Shown here piece by piece: positions 35,593-44,466 of a stretch of 64,000 nt of DNA. Each line of letters starts with the position of its first letter. The stretch's first letter is position 1. Under the pieces are notes generated by a model, which was given only the letters and a program-made list of their open reading frames with translations, was not told the origin of the DNA and ran no database searches. Position numbers and translations under genes: made by a program. Source of the DNA: Megasphaera sp. (GTDB lineage: Bacteria; Bacillota; Negativicutes; Veillonellales; Megasphaeraceae); assembly GCA_022641375.1 (NCBI GenBank), contig JALCDF010000001.1:1-64000 (forward strand), in the 5' to 3' direction.

Positions 35593-36399
35593 ATGACACA
35601 ATTATTCTTATCTAACGCCGTACAGCAACTGATACAGCAACACCCTGAGAAAAGAGTGTTACCGTTGACTATAGACGGTAAAAAATACTATATTAAACGC
35701 CGCATGTCCAATGGGCGCAACCGATTTGCCAAAACTAATTCATCTACCGCATTCTGGTGCGAAGTATATAAAATCATGGTCGTTCGTCAATATGCGTCAT
35801 TCGTCCCGAACATCGTCCTCTTATCGGAAGATTACGTCGTCATGGACGCCGCCGGCAAGACACTGCAGGGAGTAGCCAAAGAAAAGCCTTGGCTGCAAGT
35901 ACGTGACCATGCGTTTGAAGAGGCCGGCCGTTCCCTGGCGCTGCTCCACAAAGCCGGCTTACATCACGGCAGACCGGCATTACGGGATATCGCCTATGAT
36001 ATGGACACCGATGCTATTACATTACTCGACTGGGAAAATGAAAAGACCTTCGTATCCATGGATACAAAGGCCTTAGATATTTTTTTATTCATACATAGTT
36101 GTTTCCGTGAAAAATGGGCTGCTAAAGACCGCCATCTCATCGATGCTGCCTGGAAGGGATACATCTCTGTACCGGAAAGCACCGCCCAATTAGACTCCAT
36201 CCGGCAATTCATTCACATCCATCGTCATCTGTTTCATCTCATCCACAGCTTATGCCGCTTCCACTGGAAAGATGTGACCGCTGTCGATCGGACACGGGCT
36301 TATTTTGACTCCCTTACTTCCGAAACAGATTATTTACCTCCACGCCGGGATGGTGATACTGATCTTCCGGCAGCACCTTCCGGCCGCGAACACGCATAG
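35593..36399 (+). CDS. LPS-kinase/InaA-like protein kinase-fold protein
   Basis: A 268-aa protein resembling lipopolysaccharide core kinases (InaA/WaaP/KdkA superfamily). The expected landmarks are DGKKYYIKRRMS (ATP lysine region), SLALLHKAGLHHGRPALRDIAYD (a catalytic-loop variant in which HG is followed by RPALRD) and ITLLDWENE (metal-binding Asp). The C-terminus is helical. It probably phosphorylates a lipid A or core sugar in this outer-membrane-bearing lineage, but the substrate is not proven. Its last 86 bases overlap the convergent flavodoxin/ferredoxin gene. Confidence 0.7.
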   Translation: MTQLFLSNAVQQLIQQHPEKRVLPLTIDGKKYYIKRRMSNGRNRFAKTNSSTAFWCEVYKIMVVRQYASFVPNIVLLSEDYVVMDAAGKTLQGVAKEKPWLQVRDHAFEEAGRSLALLHKAGLHHGRPALRDIAYDMDTDAITLLDWENEKTFVSMDTKALDIFLFIHSCFREKWAAKDRHLIDAAWKGYISVPESTAQLDSIRQFIHIHRHLFHLIHSLCRFHWKDVTAVDRTRAYFDSLTSETDYLPPRRDGDTDLPAAPSGREHA

Positions 36400-37075
36400 C
36401 CTGTTGCGGACACCAATGGACACAGGCCAGGCAATGAGAACAATTATTCCCAATGGTAAGGCCGTTTTCATCCGTACTGATATTATGGCTGGGGCAAATT
36501 TTTTCGCAAATACCGCAACGAACGCAGGCATCTGTATCAACAGCTATGCGGAACCATTTCTGTCCCCGTCGTTTCAGCCAGCCGATATTCATGACATTCG
36601 CTGCCAGGGAGGAACGGATATCCTGCTGATTGTTACGCTGTGACCGTACAGCCTCCGCTATTTCGGCAACGATATCATCTTCTCCGTCAAGACGATGCAA
36701 ATCGTACTGTATGTGCCGTTTAGATGCAATGGTACTGTTAGCGATCATACAGCAAACTTTTCCATACGACAAGGTACAATCCTTGCCACTTAGAATTTTC
36801 TTCAACGAAAGAAGAGCTCTTCCCGGCATAGAACCGCATGTAGCCACTCCGTAGAAATATGTAGAAGGGCTGAAATGTACATATTCCGCAAAAATCCGTA
36901 CCGGATCCGGCAGCTCCCCAAAATATACAGGAAATACAAAACCGATAGATTTATCGCAAATACGCATACACTCGTCCTGGATATCCGAAATATGAACCGC
37001 TGTATCGCCTAATTTTTCGGCCAGTTTCTTAGCAATGGCTAAAGAGTTCCCTGTCCCGGAAAAATAAAGTATCAT
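36314..37075 (-). CDS. EFR1-type flavodoxin/ferredoxin fusion protein
   Basis: A 253-aa redox protein. The N-terminal flavodoxin-like domain starts ILYFSGTGNSLAIAKKLA, the FMN phosphate loop. The C-terminal domain has two 4Fe-4S motifs, CVRCGICEKIC and CSHCLACVHWC, each followed by a distant Cys-Pro. The EFR1 family is common in Firmicutes; its electron partners are not known. The ATG at 37075 follows GGGGTGA and is preferred over an ATG seven codons upstream. It converges on the kinase-like gene with an 86-bp overlap. Confidence 0.88.
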   Translation of the reverse strand: MILYFSGTGNSLAIAKKLAEKLGDTAVHISDIQDECMRICDKSIGFVFPVYFGELPDPVRIFAEYVHFSPSTYFYGVATCGSMPGRALLSLKKILSGKDCTLSYGKVCCMIANSTIASKRHIQYDLHRLDGEDDIVAEIAEAVRSQRNNQQDIRSSLAANVMNIGWLKRRGQKWFRIAVDTDACVRCGICEKICPSHNISTDENGLTIGNNCSHCLACVHWCPQQAMRVRGRKVLPEDQYHHPGVEVNNLFRK

Positions 37076-37158
37076 CGTCCCGTCACCCCGTCTCATTTAT
37101 GTTTACCTACGCTTCACTTTAAAAATATTATAGCATAGTTTATAATCCATGAATAGAA

Positions 37159-37200
37159 AAAAATCCTTCTGGTACAGTTTATTGTATCAGAAGGATTTTT
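37159..37200 (-). terminator. porin gene terminator
   Basis: A 13-bp perfect stem (37159-37171 with 37188-37200), extendable to about 18 bp with one G-T pair, followed by T on the minus strand, just after the porin stop. Confidence 0.88.
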
Positions 37201-37236
37201 ATCATACTCATCGCTGGCAATATCACCGATAAAAAT

Positions 37237-38598
37237 TTAGAAAAGGAAATTCAATTCGACATCCGTATATTCCTTCGGATCTGCCGCGTTGCCGTCTTTT
37301 GTCTTAGAACCGAATGTCTGTGCTACGGTCAATACCAAATTTTTCTGAATGGTATAGTCAATACCGACACCCCAGGAAGTAACATTGTCCAATAAATCAT
37401 CACTTCTCCAGGAATTCGTTGCCCCGTATAAATAGCCACCCTTTTCAGCACTCAGATATTCAACCCAGGCATCCCATGAACCTTTTGCTTCCGGATCAGC
37501 ACTGCCATAGGTCAATTTTCCGATCCAAATATCGGCATCGTCTACAGTATGGCTCTTATTATTGACTTTTTCATAATTAGCCAGAGCGTTCCATTTGCTG
37601 CCAAAATTCAGGCTGGCATAGGCACCCCAGAGATCATCGGCACGGAATCCCTGTCTGCCATTGAAATCATTATAGTAGACACCCACTGCCGAACCGGAGC
37701 CGAAAAATGCTTCCAATTCACCGTAACCGGTTTTTACGCCGAGGAGTCCCACACCCGTATTCCCATCGACATCAGTCTGGTCATATTCGAAGATATGATC
37801 ATCATTATAACTGCCGACATCGCCGCCTTCTTTGAATTTACCATAACCGGCAGTAGCGCGGAATTTATCCGTAGTATATATCAATTCAGCCCGGTCGAAT
37901 ACATCGCCATACTGATAGCCATAGGCATTTTCACCACCGAGTACATAGGTATCGGTACGGCCGACGCTGAGATTCCATCTGTTGCCGCCAAAATTATAGT
38001 CCACTTTGGCATCGTCAGTAAATACATCTTCGTTTTCTCCGGATTCACCGGCCGACGCTGCCGTATTACTGCCAAAACTATGATCACTGGAGCTGATTCC
38101 ATAGGTTACGGTAGTGCGGTCATTCACATTAGCTGTAGCCCGAAGACGGACACGGTAATCCCAGGAATCATCGTTTTTGATGCCCGCATCGTTACGAGCG
38201 CCTTTACTCTGATACTGATATCGTACCCGGGCATCGCCGGTCAATTTTACATTGCCGACACGGTTTTCCAGGTTGGATACGCGTACACCGAGATTATTCA
38301 GTTCGTCAGCATATTCGTCAGCCAATTTATTGATGAGCGCCCGCTGTTCCACAGATGCTTTATCCATGTGGGCCATCGCTTTGGCCGTCATTTCAGCTGC
38401 TTCATAGCGGGTAATGTTACGGTCTCCCTGGAAATAAGAGCCATCAACACCCTGGATAATGCCGGCATCGGCCAATTCCACAACGGATTTGTAGGCCCAG
38501 CTGTCAGACGGTACATCAACAAACGGATTCGCCGCAAAGGCGCAAGTTGCCCCCACTGCCATCGTGGCTGCGAGGACCGCTATTATTTTTGATTTCAT
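37237..38598 (-). CDS. SLH-domain outer-membrane porin (OmpM-type)
   Basis: Major outer-membrane protein of Negativicutes that tethers the outer membrane to peptidoglycan. A signal peptide (residues 1-23, ending CAFAA) is followed by one SLH domain (FVDVPSDSWAYKSVVELADAG through TRYEAAEMTAKAM), which binds polyaminated or pyruvylated peptidoglycan. Next is a coiled coil of about 40 residues (EQRALINKLADEYADELNNLGVRVSNLENRVG). The rest is a beta barrel of alternating strands ending with the aromatic VELNFLF. The ATG at 38598 follows GGGAG. Length 453 aa. A palindrome fills the spacer of its promoter. Confidence 0.95.
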   Translation of the reverse strand: MKSKIIAVLAATMAVGATCAFAANPFVDVPSDSWAYKSVVELADAGIIQGVDGSYFQGDRNITRYEAAEMTAKAMAHMDKASVEQRALINKLADEYADELNNLGVRVSNLENRVGNVKLTGDARVRYQYQSKGARNDAGIKNDDSWDYRVRLRATANVNDRTTVTYGISSSDHSFGSNTAASAGESGENEDVFTDDAKVDYNFGGNRWNLSVGRTDTYVLGGENAYGYQYGDVFDRAELIYTTDKFRATAGYGKFKEGGDVGSYNDDHIFEYDQTDVDGNTGVGLLGVKTGYGELEAFFGSGSAVGVYYNDFNGRQGFRADDLWGAYASLNFGSKWNALANYEKVNNKSHTVDDADIWIGKLTYGSADPEAKGSWDAWVEYLSAEKGGYLYGATNSWRSDDLLDNVTSWGVGIDYTIQKNLVLTVAQTFGSKTKDGNAADPKEYTDVELNFLF

Positions 38599-38765
38599 GG
38601 AAATTTCTCCCTTCAAAAAACAGTGAGAAGCATCCGCATCATTTATCAAGAATCCATCGAAGAGTTTTTCTCGTTTCCTCTCCCTTACTTTCCTAATCGA
38701 TCATACGCATGCCCTTATCAGATGTATTATGTATGAAAACACATGTTTCCAACAACACCATGTGT

Positions 38766-38794
38766 ATTTTATCATTATCGATAATGAATGTCAA
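38766..38794 (-). promoter_or_regulatory. OmpM-type porin promoter
   Basis: Minus-strand TTGACA (38794-38789) and TAAAAT (38771-38766) are 17 bp apart. The leader to the porin is about 160 nt. Between this promoter and the TlpA-like gene stop (38795-38910) the sequence is AT-rich, and nothing further is recognised. Confidence 0.75.
38772..38787. promoter_or_regulatory. 16-bp operator palindrome in the porin promoter spacer
   Basis: TCATTATCGATAATGA is a perfect palindrome that occupies nearly the whole 17-bp spacer between -35 and -10. Its halves resemble Fur-box hexamers (GATAAT/ATTATC). Confidence 0.65.
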
Positions 38795-38910
38795 TATCTT
38801 AATGGTGTAAAAGTAAATATATGAAAATAGGATAATATCGCTATTTATGAATTGTATCTCACAAATAACAACATCATCCTATGCATTTTTTTGATATAAA
38901 TTATTGATTA

Positions 38911-39450
38911 TTATAATGCTTTTTGCAAAAACGCTTCCAGTTGCTGTTCATTCATCATGCCTACCTGATAAAAAATTATTTTACCGCCTTTATCAATGAG
39001 CAGGGATACAGGAATACCATTGATCTGATAAGCCTGGAATAGCTGCTGCAGGTCTCCTGTATATAACGGAACGGAAAGTTGACGATCGGTCATGAACGTC
39101 TTGGCATCCGCAAATTGTTCGTCCACTGATACAGCAGCAAAATTGATTTTATCGCCATACTTATCATGCATAGCGTTCACTGCCGGCATTTCCTTCACAC
39201 ACGGCGGGCACCAGGTCGCCCAGAAATTCACATATACCGGTTTATCCTGATACAGTGATGCCAGGGATATCGTCTTCCCCTCTGTATCCGTAAGATCTAT
39301 TGCCGGTGCCATCATTCCTGCCGTAAGTTGGGCGGACGCCGCTTGTGTTTCAGCCCCTTTATCCGCCGCCGTATTAGCATCAGAATTGCAGCCGGCAGAC
39401 ACTGCTGTAATCAGTATGGTACAAAGGACTATCATCAATTTTTTCATCAT
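38911..39450 (-). CDS. TlpA/ResA-like thioredoxin-fold lipoprotein
   Basis: Membrane-anchored thiol-disulfide oxidoreductase. The signal peptide ends in the lipobox VSAGC, giving lipidated Cys21. The thioredoxin fold has the active site WCPPC (Cys81 and Cys84) within PVYVNFWATWCPPCVKEMP, and the cis-proline loop GIPVSLLID. The length is 179 aa. It is the last gene of a three-gene operon with a membrane polyferredoxin and a CXXC micro-protein, so it may be kept reduced through the polyferredoxin instead of CcdA. Confidence 0.93.
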   Translation of the reverse strand: MMKKLMIVLCTILITAVSAGCNSDANTAADKGAETQAASAQLTAGMMAPAIDLTDTEGKTISLASLYQDKPVYVNFWATWCPPCVKEMPAVNAMHDKYGDKINFAAVSVDEQFADAKTFMTDRQLSVPLYTGDLQQLFQAYQINGIPVSLLIDKGGKIIFYQVGMMNEQQLEAFLQKAL

Positions 39451-39465
39451 ATCTCACCTTTCTTT

Positions 39466-40305
39466 CTATTCATTTTTGTGTATGGCTATCGCACCATGAC
39501 GGAAATAAATAGCTTGTTCCGGACAGGCACTCCGGCATTTACCGCAGGAAATACATTCCCTGTCGCCGGCGATGCGGATATCCATCGGGCAGACAGTAAC
39601 ACAACGACCGCATCCCGTACAACGGGACGGAGTCACGGCAATGCCCCAAAAAGCAATTTTATTAAATAAGCCGCACCACGCCCCTAATGGACATAAAAAA
39701 CGGCAAAACGGCCGATACATCCGTATCATAGCTACTAAGAAAAAAAACAAAATTGCGAATTTAAATACGGTGAGCCAGCTTGCCAGACTACGTAATTCCG
39801 GATGCAATGACAATAACGGTATACCGGCTTCCAATGTTCCGGCAGGGCAAATATATTTACAAAATACCGGTTCACCGATTCCCGTCAGGACGAGAAGTCC
39901 CACGGGCAGGATGACGACAAGAAGCACTGCCCATACATATTTCAAACGACTCAGTTGCCGCGTAAGCGATGATTTTTGTATCTTGGCTACAGGCACCCGG
40001 AACAACAAATCCTGCAGGAAACCAAACGGGCAGAACCAGCCACAGAGGAACCGTCCCAACAACAAACCACAGAGCAGCAGCCAGGCTGCGACAAGAAACG
40101 GAAAGCGTAGCACGCTGCCACTGTAAAACGCCTGCAGGGAACCGATTGGGCATGCTCCCATCGCCGCGGGACAAGAGTAGCAATTCAGTCCCGGCAAACA
40201 TAAGGCCTTCCCTGGCCCCTGATAAATCCGCCCCGTTGCAAACCCCTGCCAATGGGCATTATATAACAGCGTACTTATGAACTGTACAATCCATCGCTTA
40301 GCCAA
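39466..40305 (-). CDS. membrane 4Fe-4S polyferredoxin (NapH/CcoG-like)
   Basis: Inner-membrane electron carrier with about five helices. The N-terminal LNCYSCPAAMGACPIG and the paired CGWFCPFGFLQD, CKYICPAGTLE and CRFLCPLGAWCG motifs resemble NapH and YccM. The C-terminus has two ferredoxin clusters, CTGCGRCVTVC and CISCGKCRSAC, each followed by P. The length is 279 aa. Translation appears to start at TTG 40305, which overlaps the stop of the micro-protein upstream, so the two are translationally coupled. It is inferred to pass electrons to the TlpA-like partner. Confidence 0.88.
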   Translation of the reverse strand: MAKRWIVQFISTLLYNAHWQGFATGRIYQGPGKALCLPGLNCYSCPAAMGACPIGSLQAFYSGSVLRFPFLVAAWLLLCGLLLGRFLCGWFCPFGFLQDLLFRVPVAKIQKSSLTRQLSRLKYVWAVLLVVILPVGLLVLTGIGEPVFCKYICPAGTLEAGIPLLSLHPELRSLASWLTVFKFAILFFFLVAMIRMYRPFCRFLCPLGAWCGLFNKIAFWGIAVTPSRCTGCGRCVTVCPMDIRIAGDRECISCGKCRSACPEQAIYFRHGAIAIHKNE

Positions 40306-40420
40306 TTCCCATACACTCCAGACATATCAGTGCCGCCTTGGACAACACCTGCATCGCTTCTCCCCGGCTCAGACCGATGACCAGAAACACAGCTGCGATT
40401 ATATATAAAACAATTTTCAT
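40298..40420 (-). CDS. CD1871A-like CXXC micro-protein (40 aa)
   Basis: A very short gene, MKIVLYIIAAVFLVIGLSRGE and then a second helix ending ICLECMGIG. It has one membrane helix and a C-terminal CLEC pair. It resembles the CD1871A family of CXXC-containing micro-proteins encoded next to polyferredoxin and TlpA-like genes in Clostridia and Negativicutes; their role is not established. GGAGG lies six bases before the ATG, and the stop codon overlaps the start of the polyferredoxin gene, which supports real translation. Confidence 0.8.
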   Translation of the reverse strand: MKIVLYIIAAVFLVIGLSRGEAMQVLSKAALICLECMGIG

Positions 40421-40467
40421 CGTAGCCTCCTATTCTATAATCACAATTTGTTTTTTTCTATTTTATC

Positions 40468-40497
40468 ATATTATCCAGCATAGAAGAAGACGTACAA
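40468..40497 (-). promoter_or_regulatory. promoter of the redox operon
   Basis: Minus-strand TTGTAC (40497-40492) and TAATAT (40473-40468) are 18 bp apart, about 45 bp before the micro-protein gene. Confidence 0.45.
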
Positions 40498-40505
40498 AAA
40501 TAAAA

Positions 40506-40556
40506 AATGGTCTGAACAACAGCCGCTATGAAGCGGACTCCTTTGTTCAGACCATT
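40506..40556 (-). terminator. terminator of the thiM operon
   Basis: A 14-bp stem (40506-40519 with 40543-40556) contains a smaller inner CCGCT/AGCGG stem and is followed by T-runs on the minus strand. Confidence 0.87.
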
Positions 40557-40566
40557 CCCAGGATCC

Positions 40567-40869
40567 TTATTTTTTATTCAGGATATCTTCTACTGCCTGT
40601 GGTTTATGATCCATCATGTGCGTATACCCCGGACGGATATCGATTTTCATTACGACTTCCGTACGGATTCCCTGATCCGTCAGATATGTCGTCGCTTTTT
40701 TGATAACCGCCATGACTTCATCCCATTCGCCTTCGATTTCCGTAAACATGGAATTGGTCCGGCTGGTAAGGCCTGATTCCCGGATAATCCGCACGATTTC
40801 CGCTACATACGGTGCATATTCATCACCGGTGCCGCACGGTGCAATGGCAACTGCTACTAGTGTATTCAT
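40567..40869 (-). CDS. MTH1187-family thiamine-binding protein
   Basis: A 100-aa ferredoxin-like-fold protein (formerly UPF0045). It shows the family start VAVAIAPCGTGDEYAPYV, the SMFTEIEGEWDEV strand and the IDIRPGYTHMMDHK C-terminus. Members bind thiamine or hydroxymethylpyrimidine and are found in thiamine-repressed operons. The gene follows thiM closely; the thiM stop lies in its ribosome binding region, so the two are probably translated together. A terminator follows. Confidence 0.88.
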   Translation of the reverse strand: MNTLVAVAIAPCGTGDEYAPYVAEIVRIIRESGLTSRTNSMFTEIEGEWDEVMAVIKKATTYLTDQGIRTEVVMKIDIRPGYTHMMDHKPQAVEDILNKK

Positions 40870-40873
40870 TATA

Positions 40874-41707
40874 TTATACCTCCTCTAATGTGATTTCATT
40901 TTCACTGACATCTTGTGGTGTCGCATTATATAACTCATCTAAAAAGTACATCTGGAATGTACCGGTCCCGGCCGCTTTTGCCGCCGCCCGTTTCCCGGCT
41001 ACATTATAGATATTCGTCCCTGTCAGCGCCGCTATAAACGGAGAGGCAACGGCTGCATATACGGCAATGACACCGCCCAGGGAGCAGCCAGAACCGGTAA
41101 TCTGCGTCATCATGAGCGAACCGCCGTAAGACATGGCCATTTGTTTTCCGTCCGTAACCAGATCTGTTTCGCCAGATACGGCTACGGCTCCGCCGGTCCA
41201 CTTTGCCAGGGCAACGGCTGCTTCTTTAGCGGCAAGAACAGAATCTGTCGAATCGACACCGCGCACGCGGGACGGGCCGCCTTCTTCAAGCAGATTCCAC
41301 AAACCTGCCAGAGCAATGATTTCCGATGCATTGCCACGAATGACCGATGGCTTATATTCCTTGAAACACTGCAATACATATGTCCGTATTTCCCCGGACC
41401 CGATAGCGACGGGATCCAATACCCAGGGTTTCTTCAATTCATGAAGGATACGAGCCGTATGGGGCAGTGATTCTTTATATATGGTCTGCATCGTCCCGAC
41501 GTTGATATACATAGAGCCGCCATTGCGAGCCAGATTTTCTCCTTCATCAGGCATATAGGTCATGGCTGCCGAGCCGCCTACTGCCAGCTGAGCATTCGCT
41601 ACGAAATTAATCGTAACATTATTCGTCATAGAACCACTTAAAATATTAGAATCCTTGGCCATTTCGACAGCCAGTGAAACTTGATGCTGAACTTCCTGCT
41701 TATTCAC
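40874..41707 (-). CDS. thiM: hydroxyethylthiazole kinase
   Basis: Salvage kinase that phosphorylates the thiazole half of thiamine. Hallmarks are NNVTINFVANAQLAVGGSAAM near the N-terminus, GGSMYINVGTM, KKPWVLDPVAIG, the VIRGNASEI strand and TGSGCSLGGVIA, which holds the catalytic Cys/Gly anion hole. The length is 277 aa. Together with ThiC (pyrimidine synthesis) and the thiamine-binding protein this suggests a partial salvage route; ThiD and ThiE are not in the window. No TPP element was found upstream, unlike thiC. Confidence 0.94.
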   Translation of the reverse strand: MNKQEVQHQVSLAVEMAKDSNILSGSMTNNVTINFVANAQLAVGGSAAMTYMPDEGENLARNGGSMYINVGTMQTIYKESLPHTARILHELKKPWVLDPVAIGSGEIRTYVLQCFKEYKPSVIRGNASEIIALAGLWNLLEEGGPSRVRGVDSTDSVLAAKEAAVALAKWTGGAVAVSGETDLVTDGKQMAMSYGGSLMMTQITGSGCSLGGVIAVYAAVASPFIAALTGTNIYNVAGKRAAAKAAGTGTFQMYFLDELYNATPQDVSENEITLEEV

Positions 41708-41799
41708 GGATACAACACTCCTTCATTTTTGCAATACTATTACGTTGACTATTCTTTATTCCCATCCTGCAGAATTCCGCTCACATAATACGTGTCCCG

Positions 41800-43644
41800 T
41801 CATACTTCGTTTGCCGGGGATGGAGCATTCAGGATTTCCATGAATTCATCGCCTGTAATCGTTTCTTTCTGTACTAAATAAGCCGCTAATTCATGGAGTT
41901 TTTCTTCATTGTCTTTCAAAATACCATAGGCTTTCATATGCGCCTTTTTGATAACCGTTAATACATCCGTATCGATTTTAGCCACTGTTTCCGCAGAACA
42001 AGCCAGCGATGCATCACCGCCGAGATAGGCATTGTTAACTGTTTCCAGTGCCATCATATCGAACTCATCGCTCATCCCGTAACGGGTAACCATCGCCCTG
42101 GCCAGTTTAGTCGCCTGCTCGATATCATTGGATGCCCCCGTCGTAATGGAATGAAAAATCAGTTCTTCGGCACTGCGGCCGCCGGTCAGGGTTGTAATCT
42201 TATTAAACAATTCTTCTTTGCTCATGAGGAACGTTTCTTTTTCTGCTACCTGCATCGTATAGCCCAACGCCCCGTTGGTACGGGGTATGATGGTAATTTT
42301 ATGGACCGGTGCAGAATTCTTCTGTTTGGCTGCCACCAATGCATGGCCGATTTCATGAAAGGCAATAATCTTTTTTTCACTCTCTGATACGACGACTCCC
42401 TTACGCTGTGCCCCGGCAATGACAACTTCTACCGATTCTTCCAAATCGCTCTGGCTGACTGCCTGATGATTCATGCGCACAGCCCGCAATGCCGCTTCAT
42501 TCACGATATTCGCCAAATCCGCACCAGAAGCACCGCTAGTCGACAATGCAATAGCATTGAAGTTGATATTCTCTTCGGTCTTAACGTCACGGGTATGCAC
42601 CTTCAGGATGGCTTCCCGGCCTTTAAGATCCGGCAGTTCCACTGGGATACGGCGGTCAAACCGACCCGGCCGCAGCAGTGCTTTATCCAATACTTCCGGC
42701 CGGTTGGTCGCCGCCAGGATGATGACACCCTTGCTACCATCAAATCCATCCATTTCGGCCAGCAGCTGATTCAGCGTCTGTTCCCGTTCATCATTGCTGC
42801 CGAACTGGCCGCTGTCCCGCTTCTTGCCGATGGCATCGATTTCATCGATAAATACAATACAGGGCGCTTTTTCTTTGGCCTGCTTAAATAAATCACGTAC
42901 CCGGGCAGCCCCCATGCCGACAAACATTTCAATGAATTCAGAACCAGAAATGGAAAAGAACGGCACTCGCGCTTCACCGGCAACGGCTTCAGCCAATAAC
43001 GTCTTGCCTGTACCGGGAGGCCCGACTAAAAGCGCCCCCTTGGGCATCGTCGCTCCTATGGTCTGATATTTTGACGGATCATGGAGAAAATCTACCAGTT
43101 CCATCAACGATTCCTTAGCTTCATCCTGGCCGGCGACATCAGCAAAGGTCTTGCCGCTTTGAGACTTTACATAAATCTTGGCCTTGCTCTTGCCAAAAAT
43201 CATGGCATTCCGTCCCGGACCGCCGCCCATCCGGGAGCCAAAGAACCGGGCAATCAATTCCCATATAATAAAGAAAATAAAGATGGGCAGGACCCAGTCA
43301 TTGAAAAACTTCGTCAGGGCCGATTCTTCTTTCGGCATGACCTGAGAAAACTCTATATTGCTTTTCATCAGCCGGTTCACCAGTTCCGGATCTTCTACCC
43401 GGCCGGTTACATAAATCACATCTTTATCATTTTCCTTACAGGAAATGGCTATTTTATTATCATTGATTTCTACCTTTTCAGCCTGGCCGTTATCCACCAT
43501 TTTTAAAAAATTGGTATAGGAAACTTCATGCACTTTAGGCTGCAAAAACAGGGGCGAAATTACCATGTTCAACAGGATGATCATACCCAGGACGACTGCA
43601 TAATAATAGAGCGTCGGCTTTTTCGGTCTGTCTTTCTTATCCAT
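41800..43644 (-). CDS. ftsH: ATP-dependent zinc metalloprotease FtsH
   Basis: Membrane-anchored AAA protease that degrades misfolded membrane proteins and regulators. Two N-terminal membrane helices flank a short periplasmic domain. The AAA module has [18 protein letters not shown] (Walker A), [11 protein letters not shown] (Walker B) and the second region of homology [17 protein letters not shown]. The zinc site is HEIGH, in [12 protein letters not shown]. The length (614 aa) is normal. It has a possible promoter on the minus strand (TTTGTA and TATAAT, 43726-43698). Confidence 0.97.
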   Translation of the reverse strand: MDKKDRPKKPTLYYYAVVLGMIILLNMVISPLFLQPKVHEVSYTNFLKMVDNGQAEKVEINDNKIAISCKENDKDVIYVTGRVEDPELVNRLMKSNIEFSQVMPKEESALTKFFNDWVLPIFIFFIIWELIARFFGSRMGGGPGRNAMIFGKSKAKIYVKSQSGKTFADVAGQDEAKESLMELVDFLHDPSKYQTIGATMPKGALLVGPPGTGKTLLAEAVAGEARVPFFSISGSEFIEMFVGMGAARVRDLFKQAKEKAPCIVFIDEIDAIGKKRDSGQFGSNDEREQTLNQLLAEMDGFDGSKGVIILAATNRPEVLDKALLRPGRFDRRIPVELPDLKGREAILKVHTRDVKTEENINFNAIALSTSGASGADLANIVNEAALRAVRMNHQAVSQSDLEESVEVVIAGAQRKGVVVSESEKKIIAFHEIGHALVAAKQKNSAPVHKITIIPRTNGALGYTMQVAEKETFLMSKEELFNKITTLTGGRSAEELIFHSITTGASNDIEQATKLARAMVTRYGMSDEFDMMALETVNNAYLGGDASLACSAETVAKIDTDVLTVIKKAHMKAYGILKDNEEKLHELAAYLVQKETITGDEFMEILNAPSPANEV

Positions 43645-43743
43645 ATTCCCCCCACCCTTTCTTATTTACGCATAAAACGAAAGGTAATCCTACTAGAATT
43701 ATATCATATTTCAATATATATACAAATTTTGTCCGTTTTACGA

Positions 43744-43792
43744 AAAAGCCCCTTAAAACCAACGCCACGTTGATTTCAAAGGGACTTTTATT
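43744..43792 (-). terminator. metNI terminator
   Basis: An imperfect long hairpin, with outer arms AAAAAG-CCCTT / AAGGG-CTTTTA and inner CCAACG/CGTTG, lies about 20 bp after the metI stop. Confidence 0.7.
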
Positions 43793-43812
43793 ACAACTTT
43801 CTCTTCATATTC

Positions 43813-44466
43813 CTACTTCTTATTTTTCTTACGGGATGCAAAGTCACCGCAGGCCTGTATAAGATTAACCCCTACGATCAGAATGATAATCGTGGCCAGC
43901 ATGACATCCGCACGGAACCGCTGGTACCCGTACCGGATAGCAATATCACCAAGGCCGCCGCCGCCGATGGCACCTGCCATAGCGGAAGCACCGATCAAAT
44001 TGACGATAAGTACGGTAATATTATTAATGACTGTCGGCAATGCTTCGGGAATCAGCACTTTACGGATAATCTGGAATGGCGAAGCCCCCATCGATTCCGC
44101 TGCTTCAACGAGGCCAAAATCCACATCACGGATAGATGTTTCGACGAGACGGCTCAGAAAGGGTATGGCCACAATCGTCAGCGGCACGCAGGCAGCCGTT
44201 GTACCGATAGAGGTACCGGCAATGATGCGCGTCAAAGGAATAATAGCTACCATCAGGATAATAAATGGAATAGAACGGATAATATTAACGATGGTACCTA
44301 ATATCTTATTGATCGCACTATTTTCCAATATATGGCCTTTACTGGTCGTTACCAGGGTAATCCCGAGGGGAATACCGATAATAGCCGCAATTATGGTTGA
44401 AACAGACACCATAAATACCGTTTCTTCAATGCCTTGGATCATCAGTTTAATTATTTCTGGGGACAT
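43813..44466 (-). CDS. metI: D/L-methionine ABC transporter permease
   Basis: Five-helix inner-membrane permease of the MetNIQ importer. The EAA loop is seen in EAAESMGASPFQIIRKVLIPEALP, which docks on MetN. The length is 217 aa. Its start overlaps the end of metN by 20 bases. No metQ substrate-binding lipoprotein follows; a terminator comes instead, so MetQ must be encoded elsewhere. Confidence 0.94.
   Translation of the reverse strand: MSPEIIKLMIQGIEETVFMVSVSTIIAAIIGIPLGITLVTTSKGHILENSAINKILGTIVNIIRSIPFIILMVAIIPLTRIIAGTSIGTTAACVPLTIVAIPFLSRLVETSIRDVDFGLVEAAESMGASPFQIIRKVLIPEALPTVINNITVLIVNLIGASAMAGAIGGGGLGDIAIRYGYQRFRADVMLATIIILIVGVNLIQACGDFASRKKNKK

Noticed and set aside
41708..41800. TPP riboswitch before thiM
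   Set aside because: The CTGAGA and ACCTGAT core elements are not present on the minus strand in this gap.
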